DNA from: Betaproteobacteria bacterium
GTDB taxonomy: Bacteria > Pseudomonadota > Gammaproteobacteria > Burkholderiales > Casimicrobiaceae
Assembly (NCBI GenBank): GCA_016720425.1
Contig: JADKKQ010000010.1
Span: 62,001-126,000 of the forward strand
Direction: 5' to 3'
DNA length: 64,000 bases
The notes under the pieces were generated by a model. It had not been told where the DNA came from. It ran no database searches and was given only the letters and a program-made list of their open reading frames with translations. Positions 18,961-28,337 of this stretch are shown here, piece after piece (position 1 is the first letter of the stretch; each line of letters begins with the position of its first letter). The translations under genes were made by a program, and so were the position numbers.

Positions 18961-19764
18961 CTACTGCACCAGCGGCGTGACGGCACCGTCCAGCGCCACG
19001 CCGTCGATCGCCGCCCGCCCGGCCAGCACTTGCAGGTACTGGCGCATCGCCGTCGCAAAGGCCTGCTGGCGCAACGACTGCGCGATGCCCGCAGACACGG
19101 TCTCGAACGCCGGCTGCCGGCCGGGTTCGCGCGCCAGCACTTCGACCACGTGCAAGCCGAAGCGACTGTGCACGAGGTGCGGCAGCACGCCGACCGCGGC
19201 ATCGCCGAAGACTTCGCGCGCGAACTCGGGCGCGCAGTCGGCGGTGGTCAGCCAGCCGAGGGCGCCGCCCTCCGCTCCGCTGGGGCAGTTCGACAACTCG
19301 CGCGCGGCGACGGCGAAGCGGTCGGCGCCATCGATCGCCTCGTCGCGGCTGCGCGCGCGCAGGTCGATCAGGCAGGCCTCGGCCCGCTGCCGCAGCGCGG
19401 TCACGTCGACGCCCGGCGTCACCGCGAACAGCACGTGGCGAAGGAGAACGCGCTCACCCACGGCGAAGCGTGCCGCGTGGGCGGCATAGTGGCGGCGGCA
19501 GGCGTCCTCGGAGGGCTCGGGCACGGCGATCTCGCGGTCGAGCAGCGCCTCGATCGCGCCGGCGGCGGCCTCGCTGATGGCGCCGCCTTCGGGCGCCGGG
19601 TCGTCCCCGGACAGCAGGCCGGCCCGCATCGCAGCCTGGCGGAGCAGCTCGGTGCAGGCGCGCTGCCGCAATTCTTCGTCCGGCAGGGACTCTGTGGCGT
19701 TGTTCAGCGGCACCCCGTTGACGGATGCCACCGCGACCGCCGCACGATGGTCGAGCGGGCTCAC
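18961..19764 (-). CDS. Parvulin-type peptidyl-prolyl isomerase of the nar operon
   Basis: 267 aa with an N-terminal helical region and a PpiC rotamase domain (LLRHVLFAV, GALGWLTTADCAPEF, then VHSRFGLHVVEVL). It resembles NifM-like parvulins found after narI in many betaproteobacterial nar operons, where they are thought to help fold or mature the reductase. There is no clear signal peptide, so it is probably cytoplasmic. It starts with GTG at 19764, whose GTGA overlaps the stop of a 34-codon ORF. Confidence 0.85.
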   Translation of the reverse strand: MSPLDHRAAVAVASVNGVPLNNATESLPDEELRQRACTELLRQAAMRAGLLSGDDPAPEGGAISEAAAGAIEALLDREIAVPEPSEDACRRHYAAHAARFAVGERVLLRHVLFAVTPGVDVTALRQRAEACLIDLRARSRDEAIDGADRFAVAARELSNCPSGAEGGALGWLTTADCAPEFAREVFGDAAVGVLPHLVHSRFGLHVVEVLAREPGRQPAFETVSAGIAQSLRQQAFATAMRQYLQVLAGRAAIDGVALDGAVTPLVQ

Positions 19765-19865
19765 TTGGGTACGTGCTTCGGTGCGGGGCGGCCCGTCGGG
19801 CTCACTTGGGTGCCTTCGTGCTGCGCACTCCGGTATTCGCCCTCGGGGCGGCCCGTCGGGCTCAT
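19763..19865 (-). CDS. 34-codon ORF linking narI and the parvulin gene, built from a repeat
   Basis: It starts at an ATG overlapping the narI stop (ATGA) and ends at a TGA overlapping the parvulin GTG (GTGA). The peptide begins MSPTGRPEGEYRSAQHEG and contains a second partial copy of the SPTGRP unit. It is encoded by the 42-bp dispersed repeat. It may only serve to couple translation; whether the peptide is stable is unknown. Confidence 0.45.
19784..19861 (-). repeat. 42-bp dispersed repeat, copy 2, plus a partial tandem copy
   Basis: The full copy (19820-19861) matches 40 of 42 bases of 9942-9983. An 18-bp partial copy (19784-19801) repeats GCCCGACGGGCCGCCCCG exactly. The motif GTGAGCCCG recurs at each unit edge and supplies the parvulin start codon. 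Confidence 0.75.
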
Positions 19866-20587
19866 GAGGCGCTGCGCGGCACGTTCTGGCCGGCCGGAAC
19901 GTTGAGCCTGCGCGAGCGCACCAGCTGGTAGGGCCGGAACAGGTAGACGACCGTGGCCAGCCCGCTCCAGACGTGCACCAGCCGGCTGAACGGAAACAGC
20001 AGGAAGATCGTCATTCCCAGCAGCATGTGCACCAGGAAATGCCACTCGATGCCGACCAGCTGGCTGGCGTCGGGCCGGAAGGTGGCGATCCCCTGCAGGT
20101 AGTTGGCGAGCGTCAGCATCGTCTGCGGGTCCTTCACGTGGTGCAGCGATGTCGGCAGCGTCGCCAGGCCGATGGTGAGCTGCACCCAGAGGATGATCAG
20201 CACCGCCAGATCGGTGCGGTGGCTGGTGAACCGGATGCGCGGGTCGAACAGCCGCCGGTGCAGCAGCATCGTCAGGCCGATGAAGCACAGGCCGCCCGCC
20301 ACGCCGCCCGCCACCACCGCCAGCAGCTGCTTCTGCTGGGCGGTGACGAAGTGTTCGTAGAACGCGTGCGGCGTGAGCTGGCCGAACAGGTGGCCGAAAA
20401 ACAGGAACAGGATGCCGAAGTGGAACAGGTTGCTGCCCCAGCGCAATTGCTTGGCGCGCAGCAGCTGCGAGGAATCGCTCTTCCACGTGTACTGGTCGCG
20501 GTCGAACCGCGCGAGGCTGCCCATCAGGAACACCGCCAGGCAGACATACGGATAGACGACGAAGAGGAAGTTGTAGAGCGTGTTCAT
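19862..20587 (-). CDS. narI: Respiratory nitrate reductase gamma subunit (cytochrome b)
   Basis: Inner-membrane diheme cytochrome b that takes electrons from quinol and passes them to NarH. The 241-aa product has five hydrophobic segments and the His residues expected as heme ligands (in LFHFGILFLFFGHLFG and in EWHFLVHMLLG). It starts 12 bp after narJ. The C-terminus is basic. Its stop overlaps the ATG of the 34-codon ORF. Confidence 0.96.
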   Translation of the reverse strand: MNTLYNFLFVVYPYVCLAVFLMGSLARFDRDQYTWKSDSSQLLRAKQLRWGSNLFHFGILFLFFGHLFGQLTPHAFYEHFVTAQQKQLLAVVAGGVAGGLCFIGLTMLLHRRLFDPRIRFTSHRTDLAVLIILWVQLTIGLATLPTSLHHVKDPQTMLTLANYLQGIATFRPDASQLVGIEWHFLVHMLLGMTIFLLFPFSRLVHVWSGLATVVYLFRPYQLVRSRRLNVPAGQNVPRSAS

Positions 20588-20599
20588 CTGCGGGGCTCC

Positions 20600-21283
20600 T
20601 TAGACGACGTGGCGCGCTTGCGCCGTCGCGGGGGGGACGATGTGGATCGGTTGCGGCTGGCCCGGCTTGCTCTGGCCGGCGGTGGAGCAGCCTTCAAAGG
20701 GGGCAGGCTCCTCCCAGGTTTCGTCGAGCGGCGGCTCCTCGGCCAGCACGACGGGCTCGGCTCTTTCGCCGGCCAGATCGAGCACCCCGGCGAGCACGCT
20801 GGCGTACCCGCTGTTGCGCTTGAGCAGGGCGCTGAAGATCGCACGCACGATGTGCGCGGTCTCGGCGAGAAAGGCGCGCGCTGCGTCCGGCGGCTGCGTG
20901 CTGGCGAACTCCAGCACCACCGGCAGGTAGTCCGGCAGCTCGCCCTCGGCGAGGCGCAGGCCGGCACGCTCGTAGGTCTGCGCCAGGTCGATCATCGCCG
21001 GCCCGCGGTCGCGGCTGTCGCCGTGCACGTGCTCGAACAGGTGCAGCGAGGTCTGCCGGCTGCGGTCGAACAGATCGACGTAGTCGGCCTCCACGCGCAT
21101 CGGCGGCAGCGCGGCCAGCCGCGTGGCCAACAGGTCGAGCTCGTCGAGGCGAGGGGCGGGCAACGCGGCCTCGGCGCGCAGCGCGCCCACCAGCGCAGGC
21201 AGCGCGGCGCGCGCCTCCGCATCCGGATAGCGCAGCAGCCAGGCCAGCGCGCGCAGCGTGTGCGCCAACTTTCGATTGCTCAT
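20600..21283 (-). CDS. narJ: Nitrate reductase assembly chaperone
   Basis: Cytoplasmic chaperone needed for Mo-cofactor insertion into NarG and for membrane attachment of NarGH. The 227-aa product has the TorD/NarJ-type pattern LAWLLRYPDAE and DYVDLFDRSRQTSLHLFEHVHGDSRDRGPAM, a family hallmark. The ATG at 21283 is preferred. A 160-bp gap separates it from narH, longer than the other gaps in the operon. Confidence 0.95.
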   Translation of the reverse strand: MSNRKLAHTLRALAWLLRYPDAEARAALPALVGALRAEAALPAPRLDELDLLATRLAALPPMRVEADYVDLFDRSRQTSLHLFEHVHGDSRDRGPAMIDLAQTYERAGLRLAEGELPDYLPVVLEFASTQPPDAARAFLAETAHIVRAIFSALLKRNSGYASVLAGVLDLAGERAEPVVLAEEPPLDETWEEPAPFEGCSTAGQSKPGQPQPIHIVPPATAQARHVV

Positions 21284-21443
21284 GTCAGTGCTCCATCGGC
21301 GACCGGGGCACGGCCGCCGCATGACGAGAACGGGAAACCGGGCGCCACGACGGATGCGGCGAGGCCGGTCCGGCGAAGGCAAGACCCCGTAGAAGTCGGC
21401 GAGGACGTCTCGGGGGCGCCACAGGCGCTTCGGGAAGAGATCA

Positions 21444-22967
21444 TCACACCTCCGCCTTGATGGGGATGGTCCGCTTCTTCTCGCTGCCGAACAGGCTCGT
21501 CTCGGTGACCCCTTCCGAACAACCGTTGCCGAACGAGAAGCCGCAGCCGCCGCGCACGCTGAACGCGTTCTCCGCGTACTCGCGGTGGGTGGTCGGGATC
21601 ACGAAGCGGTCCTCGTAGTTGGCGATCGCCATCACCCGGTACATGTCCTCGACCTCGGCCTTGGTCAGGCCCACCTGCTCGAGTACGGCCGTGTTCTCGC
21701 GCTTGTCCACGTGCCTGCTCCGCTGGAAGGCGCGCATCGCCAGCATGCGCTCGAGCGCGCGAATCACCGCGCCCGTGTCGCCGGCGGTCAGCAGGTTGGC
21801 GAGGTACTTGACGGGGATGCGAAGCTGGTTGACGTCCGGAATCTCGCCGTTGGTCCCGACCTGCCCGGCGTTGGCGGCGGCCTGGATCGGCGACAGCGGC
21901 GGCACGTACCAGACCATCGGCAACGTGCGGTACTCCGGATGCAGCGGCAGCGCGACGCGCCAATCGACCGCCATCTTGTACACCGGGCTCGCCTTGGCGG
22001 CTTCCAGCCAATTGTCGGGCACCCCGTCCTTGCGTGCCTGCGCGATCACCTCCGGATCATTCGGGTCGAGGAAGACGTCGAGCTGCGCCTGGTACAGGTC
22101 GCGGTCCTGCTCGACGCTGGCGGCCTGCGCGATGCGGTCGGCGTCGTACAGCAGCACGCCGAGGTAGCGGATGCGGCCGACGCAGGTCTCCGAGCACACG
22201 GTGGGCTGGCCCGCTTCGATGCGCGGGTAGCAGAAGATGCACTTCTCGGCCTTGCCGCTCTTCCAGTTGTAGTAGATCTTCTTGTACGGGCAGCCCGAGA
22301 CGCACATCCGCCACCCGCGGCACTTGTCCTGGTCGATCAGCACGATGCCGTCTTCCTCGCGCTTGTAGATCGAGCCCGACGGGCAACTCGCCACGCACGC
22401 GGGGTTGAGGCAGTGCTCGCACAGCCGCGGCAGGTACATCATGAAGGTGTTCTCGAACTGCCCGTAGATCTCCTTCTGCACGCCGTCGAAGTTCTTGTCC
22501 CGGGAGCGCTTGGAGAACTCGCCACCGAGGATCTCCTCCCAGTTGGGGCCCCACTCGATCTTCTCCATCCGCAGGCCGGTGATCAGGCTCCTCGGCCGCG
22601 CGGTGGGCTGGTGCTTCATCTCCGGCGCCGAGTGCAGGTGGTCGTAGTCGAAGGTGAACGGCTCGTAGTAGTCGTCGATCTGCGGCAGGTGCGGATTGGC
22701 GAAGATCTTCAGCAGCAGCCGCCACTTCCCGCCCTGGAGCGGTTCGATCGCGCCGCTGGCCTTCCGCACCCAGCCGCCGCGCCACTTGTCCTGGTTCTCC
22801 CACTCCTTGGGGTAGCCGATGCCCGGCTTGGTCTCGACGTTGTTGAACCACGCGTACTCCACGCCGGGCCGGCTGGTCCAGACGTTCTTGCAGGTGACGC
22901 TGCAGGTGTGGCAGCCGATGCACTTGTCCAGGTTCAGGACCATGCCGATCTGTGCACGAACTTTCAT
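21444..22967 (-). CDS. narH: Respiratory nitrate reductase beta subunit
   Basis: Iron-sulfur electron-transfer subunit on the cytoplasmic face. The 507-aa protein has four Cys clusters: CIGCHTCSVTC near the N-terminus, CEHCLNPACVASC, CRGWRMCVSGCP (the Trp marks the 3Fe-4S site), and CIFC with CSETCVG. Length is typical. It follows narG by 28 bp. All cluster cysteines expected for the four centres appear to be present. Confidence 0.97.
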   Translation of the reverse strand: MKVRAQIGMVLNLDKCIGCHTCSVTCKNVWTSRPGVEYAWFNNVETKPGIGYPKEWENQDKWRGGWVRKASGAIEPLQGGKWRLLLKIFANPHLPQIDDYYEPFTFDYDHLHSAPEMKHQPTARPRSLITGLRMEKIEWGPNWEEILGGEFSKRSRDKNFDGVQKEIYGQFENTFMMYLPRLCEHCLNPACVASCPSGSIYKREEDGIVLIDQDKCRGWRMCVSGCPYKKIYYNWKSGKAEKCIFCYPRIEAGQPTVCSETCVGRIRYLGVLLYDADRIAQAASVEQDRDLYQAQLDVFLDPNDPEVIAQARKDGVPDNWLEAAKASPVYKMAVDWRVALPLHPEYRTLPMVWYVPPLSPIQAAANAGQVGTNGEIPDVNQLRIPVKYLANLLTAGDTGAVIRALERMLAMRAFQRSRHVDKRENTAVLEQVGLTKAEVEDMYRVMAIANYEDRFVIPTTHREYAENAFSVRGGCGFSFGNGCSEGVTETSLFGSEKKRTIPIKAEV

Positions 22968-22995
22968 CGAATGTCTCCTCTCGATCGACGTGGGG

Positions 22996-25900
22996 TTAGG
23001 GGTTCTCGCCCTGGGCCTGGTAGGCCTTCGCGAGGTGGTCGTCGCGCGGCGTATCCAGCCAGTCGACCGTCTTCATCTTGCGCACCACGACGAACTCGTC
23101 GCGGTTCGTGCCGATGGTTCCGTAGTAGTTGAAGCCGTAGGACAGCTGTGCGTAGCCACCGATCATGTGCGTCGGCTTGGTGACGATCCGGGTGACCGAG
23201 TTGTGGATGCCACCGCGCACGCCGGTGATCTCCGAGCCCGGCGTGTTGATGATCTTTTCCTGCGCGTGATACATCAGCGTCATGCCCGGGTTGACGCGCT
23301 GGCTCACCACCGCGCGCGCCGCGATCGCGCCGTTGATGTTGAACAGCTCCACCCAGTCGTTGTCCTCGATGCCCGCCTTCCTCGCGTCCTCCTCCGAGAG
23401 CCAGATCACCGGGCCGCCGCGGTTGAGCGTGAGCATGATCAGGTTGTCGCTGTAGGTGGAGTGGATGCCCCACTTCTGGTGCGGCGTGATGAAGTTGAGG
23501 ACGATCTCCGGGTTGCCGTTGGGCTTGATGTTCTGGATGCCGGCCGTGGTCTTGAGGTCCACCGGCGGGCGATAGCTGGAGAAGCCCTCGCCGAAGCCGA
23601 TCATCCACGGGTGATCCTGGTAGAACTGCTGGCGCCCGGTGATGGTCCGCCACGGGATCAGCTCGTGGACATTGGTGTAGCCGGCGTTGTACGAGACCTT
23701 CTCGCTCTCCAGGCCGCTCCAGGTGGGCGAACTGATGATCTTGCGCGGCTGCGCCTGCACGTCGCGGTAGCGGATCTTCTCGTCTTCGCGGTGCAGCGCC
23801 AGGTGCGCGTGCTCGCGGCCGGTTGCCTTGGACAGCGCCTCCCAGGCCTTGACCGCCACGTGGCCGTTGGTCTCGGGCGCCAACTGCAGGATCACCTCGC
23901 AGGCGTCGATGTCGCTGACGATGCGCGGCCGGCCGGCGCCATCCACGCCGTTGAGGTCGCCGAGCTGCCGGACCTCGGTCTCGGTGTTCCAGCCAATGCC
24001 CTTGCCGCCGTTGCCGAGCTTGTTCATCAGCGGCCCCAGCGAGGTGAAGCGCTCATAGACGGCCGGATAGTCGCGCTCGACGACGGCGATCGCGGGTGCG
24101 GTCTTGCCGGGGACGAGGTCGCACTCGCCCTTCTTCCACTCCTTGACGTCGAACGGCTGCGCCAGCTCGGCCGGCGTGTCGTGCATCAGCGGCGTGAGCA
24201 CCACCTCCTTCTCGACGCCGAGATGCCCCTTGCACACCTCGCTGAACACCCTGGCGAAGCCCTTGTAGATCTCCCAGTCGGATCTCGACTGCCACACCGG
24301 GTCCACCGCCGCCGACAGCGGATGGATGAACGGGTGCATGTCGCTGGTATTGAGGTCATTCTTCTCGTACCAGCTCGCCGTGGGCAGCACGATGTCGCTG
24401 TAAAGACAGGTGGTGCTCATGCGGAAGTCGAGCGTGACCACCAGGTCGAGCTTGCCCTCGGGCGCCTTGTCGTGCCACCTGACCTCGGTCGGGCGCGCTT
24501 CATCCTGTCCGAGGTCCTTGCCCTGGATGCCGTTCTCGGTGCCGAGCAGGTGCCGGCAGAAGTACTCGTGGCCCTTGCCGGAGGAGCCGAGCAGGTTGGA
24601 GCGCCAGACGAAGAGGTTGCGCGGCCAGTTCTGCGGTGCGTCCGGGTCCTCGCAGCTCAGCTCGAGCTTGCCGTCCTTGAGCGCGCGAACCGTGTAGTCC
24701 TTCGGGTCCATGCCCGCTGCGGCGGCATCCTTGACCACCTGCAGCGGGTTGGTCTTGAGCTGCGGCGCGCTCGGCAGCCAGCCCATGCGCTCGGCGCGCA
24801 CGTTGTAGTCGATCAGGCTGCCGCCGAACTTCGACCTGTCCGCCAGCGGCGAAAGCACTTCCTGCACCCCCAGCTTCTCGTAGCGCCACTGGTCGCTGTG
24901 GGCATAGAAGAAGCTGGTGCTGTTCATCTGCCGCGGCGGGCGGATCCAGTCGAGCGCGAAGGCGAGCGCGGTCCAGCCGGTCTGCGGCCGCAGCTTCTCC
25001 TGGCCGACGTAGTGCGCCCAGCCGCCCCCGGTCTGGCCGACGCAGCCGCACAGCATCAGCAGGTTGATCACGCCGCGGTAGTTCATGTCGGCGTGGTACC
25101 AGTGGTTCATCGCCGCGCCGATGATGATCATCGAGCGGCCCTGCGTCTTGTCGGCATTGTCGGCGAACTGGCGCGCGACGGTGATCACCTGGTCGCGCGG
25201 CACGCCGGTGATCTTCTCCTGCCAGGCCGGCGTGTACGGGTAGTCGTCGTTGTAGTCTTTCGCACCCGAGCCCAGCCCGCGGTCGATGCCGTACTGCGCG
25301 GCCTGCAGGTCGAACACGGTGGCGACCAGCGCGTCGCCGTCGGCGAGCTTCAGGCGCACCGCCGGGACCTTGGCGCGGTTCAGATCGCCGTCGCGCTTGT
25401 TGCTGGGAAAGTGCGGCGTGTCGGCGCCGGCGAAGTAGGGGAAGGCAACCTCGACCACCTCGTGCGGCTGCGGCCCGACTTCGAGCACGGACAGCTTCAG
25501 CTTGGCGTCAGCCGAGTCGCGCGCGTCCTTGGCCTCGAGATTCCACTTGCCCGCGTCGGCGCGGCCTTCCGGGCCCCAACGGAAGCCGATCGAGCCGTTG
25601 GGCAGCGCGACCTGGCCGGCGGTGTCGAAGGCCACCGTCTTCCACTCGGGATTGTTGGGCTGGCCGAGCGTGTCGGCGAAGTCACTGGCGCGCAGGTAGC
25701 GGTCGGGCGCCAGGACCGTCTTGCCGTCGGCCAGCGTGGTCTCCTTCAGGCGCAGCAGCAGCGGCAGATCGGTGTAGCGGCGCGCGTAGTCGTCGAAATA
25801 GGCCGAGCGCCTGTTGAAATAGAACTCCTTCATCGCCACGTGGCCCATCGCCATCGCGATCGCGGCATCGGTGCCCTGCTTCGGATGCAGCCAGAGGTCG

Positions 25901-26775
25901 GCGAGCTTGGCGACTTCGGAATAGTCGGGCGTCACCGCGACGGTCTTCGCGCCCTTGTAGCGGACCTCGGTGAAGAAGTGGGCGTCCGGCGTGCGCGTCT
26001 GCGGCACGTTGGAGCCCCAGGCGATGATGTAGTTGCTGTTGTACCAGTCGGCGCTTTCCGGCACGTCGGTCTGCTCGCCCCAGACCTGCGGGCTCGCCGG
26101 CGGCAGGTCGCAGTACCAATCGTAGAAGCTCATGCACACGCCGCCGATCAGCGACAGATAACGGCTGCCGGCGGCGTAGCTGACCATGCTCATCGCCGGG
26201 ATCGGCGAAAAGCCGACCACCCGGTCCGGGCCGTGCGTCTTGATCGTGTACACATTCGCGGCGGCGATCAGCTGGTTGACCTCGTCCCAGCTCGAGCGGA
26301 CGAAGCCGCCCATGCCGCGCAGTTGCTGGTAGTCGCGCCGTGCCGCCGGGTCCTCGACGATGCTGGCCCAGGCGTCGACCGGGCTCTTGGCGATCGCCAG
26401 CGCCTTGCGCCAGCGCTCCAGCAGCCGGCCGCGCACCAGCGGGTACTTCAGCCGGTTGGCGCTGTACAGGTACCAGGAGTAGCTGGCGCCGCGAGCGCAG
26501 CCGCGCGGCTCGTGGTTGGGCAGGTCGGCGCGCGTGCGCGGGTAGTCGGTCTGCTGGGTCTCCCAGGTGACGATGCCGCCCTTGACGTAGATCTTCCACG
26601 AGCACGAGCCGGTGCAGTTCACGCCGTGGGTCGAGCGCACGATCTTGTCGTGCGCCCAGCGGCTGCGGTAGGCGTCCTCCCAGGTGCGGTCCTCGCCGGT
26701 GGTCTTGCCGTGGCCGTCGGCAAACGCCTCCTTGGGCAGCGTGAAGTGTGTCAGGCGGTCGAGAAAATGACTCAT
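22996..26775 (-). CDS. narG: Respiratory nitrate reductase alpha subunit
   Basis: Catalytic Mo-bisMGD subunit reducing nitrate to nitrite in the cytoplasm. The 1259-aa product has the FS0 cluster region HGVNCTGSCSWKIY (His and Cys ligands) and WGEQTDVPESADW, where the Mo-ligand Asp of E. coli NarG lies, then WGSNVPQTRTPDAHFF. Length equals that of known NarG. The start at 26775 begins MSHFLDRL as in homologues. The gene follows narK2 by 89 bp. Confidence 0.98.
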   Translation of the reverse strand: MSHFLDRLTHFTLPKEAFADGHGKTTGEDRTWEDAYRSRWAHDKIVRSTHGVNCTGSCSWKIYVKGGIVTWETQQTDYPRTRADLPNHEPRGCARGASYSWYLYSANRLKYPLVRGRLLERWRKALAIAKSPVDAWASIVEDPAARRDYQQLRGMGGFVRSSWDEVNQLIAAANVYTIKTHGPDRVVGFSPIPAMSMVSYAAGSRYLSLIGGVCMSFYDWYCDLPPASPQVWGEQTDVPESADWYNSNYIIAWGSNVPQTRTPDAHFFTEVRYKGAKTVAVTPDYSEVAKLADLWLHPKQGTDAAIAMAMGHVAMKEFYFNRRSAYFDDYARRYTDLPLLLRLKETTLADGKTVLAPDRYLRASDFADTLGQPNNPEWKTVAFDTAGQVALPNGSIGFRWGPEGRADAGKWNLEAKDARDSADAKLKLSVLEVGPQPHEVVEVAFPYFAGADTPHFPSNKRDGDLNRAKVPAVRLKLADGDALVATVFDLQAAQYGIDRGLGSGAKDYNDDYPYTPAWQEKITGVPRDQVITVARQFADNADKTQGRSMIIIGAAMNHWYHADMNYRGVINLLMLCGCVGQTGGGWAHYVGQEKLRPQTGWTALAFALDWIRPPRQMNSTSFFYAHSDQWRYEKLGVQEVLSPLADRSKFGGSLIDYNVRAERMGWLPSAPQLKTNPLQVVKDAAAAGMDPKDYTVRALKDGKLELSCEDPDAPQNWPRNLFVWRSNLLGSSGKGHEYFCRHLLGTENGIQGKDLGQDEARPTEVRWHDKAPEGKLDLVVTLDFRMSTTCLYSDIVLPTASWYEKNDLNTSDMHPFIHPLSAAVDPVWQSRSDWEIYKGFARVFSEVCKGHLGVEKEVVLTPLMHDTPAELAQPFDVKEWKKGECDLVPGKTAPAIAVVERDYPAVYERFTSLGPLMNKLGNGGKGIGWNTETEVRQLGDLNGVDGAGRPRIVSDIDACEVILQLAPETNGHVAVKAWEALSKATGREHAHLALHREDEKIRYRDVQAQPRKIISSPTWSGLESEKVSYNAGYTNVHELIPWRTITGRQQFYQDHPWMIGFGEGFSSYRPPVDLKTTAGIQNIKPNGNPEIVLNFITPHQKWGIHSTYSDNLIMLTLNRGGPVIWLSEEDARKAGIEDNDWVELFNINGAIAARAVVSQRVNPGMTLMYHAQEKIINTPGSEITGVRGGIHNSVTRIVTKPTHMIGGYAQLSYGFNYYGTIGTNRDEFVVVRKMKTVDWLDTPRDDHLAKAYQAQGENP

Positions 26776-26864
26776 GGAGTGCTCCCGTTGGGGCGGTTAC
26801 GAATGACAGGGGACGATCGCGCCAGCGTGGCGATCGCGGTACTGCACGGGCCAGACGGCGGCGG

Positions 26865-28244
26865 TCAGCATGCGATCTCCGCGCGCCGGCGGACGTAGAA
26901 CCACCAGGTGACGACGATACAGGAAAGGTAGAACACCAGAAACGGATACAGCGCGGCGAGCGTGCCCCCGGTCATTGCCATCGCGGTGCCGTAGGCCTTG
27001 GGGATGAAGAAGCCGCCGAACGCGGCGATCGCCGACGCGAGGCCAAGCGCGGCGGCGCCTTCGAGCGTGCCTTCGCGCAACGCGCGGGCCTCCGCCTCCG
27101 GCCCCGCGGCCAGCGAGCGCCGCGCCGCGCCGATGAACACCGCGGGAATCAGCTGGAACACCGCACCGTTGGCGAGGCCGCTGGCCACGAACAGCAGGGC
27201 GAACAGCCCGAGAAAGGCGGCGAAGCCGCCGGTCCTCTGCGCCCCCGCGCCCTGCAGCAGCAGCGCGAACACGATCAGCGCCAGCGCCGTGAACGAAGCC
27301 AGCGCGACCCGCGCGCCGCCGCAGCGGTCGGCGAGCCACCCGCCGGCCGGCCGGGCGAGCGCGGCCAGCAGCGGGCCGACGAACGCGTAGCCGAAGATGT
27401 CGACGCCGGCGAACTCGATTTCCGCCACCAGCGGAAAGCCGGCCGCGAAGCCGATGAACGAGCCGAAGCTGCCGAGGTAGAGCCAGGCGAGGATCCAGGT
27501 GTGCGGGCGCAGGAACACCACCGCCTGATCGGCCGCAGAGGCGCGGACCGGCTCGAGGTCGTCCATGCGCAGCCATGCGGCGGCCGTCGCCAGCACGATC
27601 AGCGGCACCCAGATGAAGCCCGCGTTCTGCAGCCAGATGTCGCGCGACTCGCTGCCGTCGGTCCAGGTCTGCGGCGCACCGCCGAACGCGCCGAACAGCG
27701 CGACGCCGGTGGCCAGCGGGATGACGATCTGCGCGAGGCTGACGCCGAGGTTGCCGATGCCGGCGTTCCACCCCAGCGCCTCGCCCTTGTGGTCGGCGGG
27801 ATAGAAGAAGCTGATGTTCGCCATGCTCGAGGCGAAATTGCCGCCGCCGATGCCGGCGGCGATCGCCAGCAGCAGGAACGTCGGATAGCCGGTGGCGGGA
27901 TCCTGCACGGCGAGCCCGAGGCCGATGGCCGGTACGAGCAGCGCCGCCGTCGACAGCGTCGTCCAGGTGCGGCCGCCGAACATCGGCACCATGAACGAGA
28001 AGAAGAGCCGCAGCGTCCCCCCGGCGAGCCCCGGCAGCGCGGCCAGCCAGAACAGCTGGTTCGGGCTGAAGTAGAAGCCGATCCGCGGCAGCTGCACGAC
28101 GACGACGCTCCACAGCATCCAGACGCCGAACGCGACGACCAGCGCCGGCGCCGACACCAGCAGGTTGCGCCGGGCCACGCGCGCGCCCTCGCGGGCCCAG
28201 AACGCGCGGTCCTCGGGTTCCCAGTAGGCGATCTGCGGTGCCAT
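26865..28244 (-). CDS. narK: NarK-type nitrate/nitrite transporter (narK2)
   Basis: Major facilitator of the NNP family, about 459 aa with 12 hydrophobic segments. The nitrate signature is seen as GIGGGNFASSMANISFFYP in the first half and GLANGAVFQLIP in the second. It is probably a nitrate/nitrite antiporter since it directly precedes narG, but exchange mode cannot be read from sequence. The ATG at 28244 and an in-frame GTG at 28253 are both possible starts; neither has a good Shine-Dalgarno. Confidence 0.92.
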   Translation of the reverse strand: MAPQIAYWEPEDRAFWAREGARVARRNLLVSAPALVVAFGVWMLWSVVVVQLPRIGFYFSPNQLFWLAALPGLAGGTLRLFFSFMVPMFGGRTWTTLSTAALLVPAIGLGLAVQDPATGYPTFLLLAIAAGIGGGNFASSMANISFFYPADHKGEALGWNAGIGNLGVSLAQIVIPLATGVALFGAFGGAPQTWTDGSESRDIWLQNAGFIWVPLIVLATAAAWLRMDDLEPVRASAADQAVVFLRPHTWILAWLYLGSFGSFIGFAAGFPLVAEIEFAGVDIFGYAFVGPLLAALARPAGGWLADRCGGARVALASFTALALIVFALLLQGAGAQRTGGFAAFLGLFALLFVASGLANGAVFQLIPAVFIGAARRSLAAGPEAEARALREGTLEGAAALGLASAIAAFGGFFIPKAYGTAMAMTGGTLAALYPFLVFYLSCIVVTWWFYVRRRAEIAC

Positions 28245-28337
28245 GGCGGTCACGGGGTCGGGGTGGGCGGAAAGCCCGGCGGGCGGATGGGGGCAGTTCG
28301 GCTGCGTTCCGCGCGCCTGGCTCGCGTCCGCTGCCGG

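Noticed and set aside
22819..26898. Plus-strand ORF of over 1300 codons opposite narG
   Set aside because: Antisense shadow of narG, whose product is unmistakable on the minus strand.
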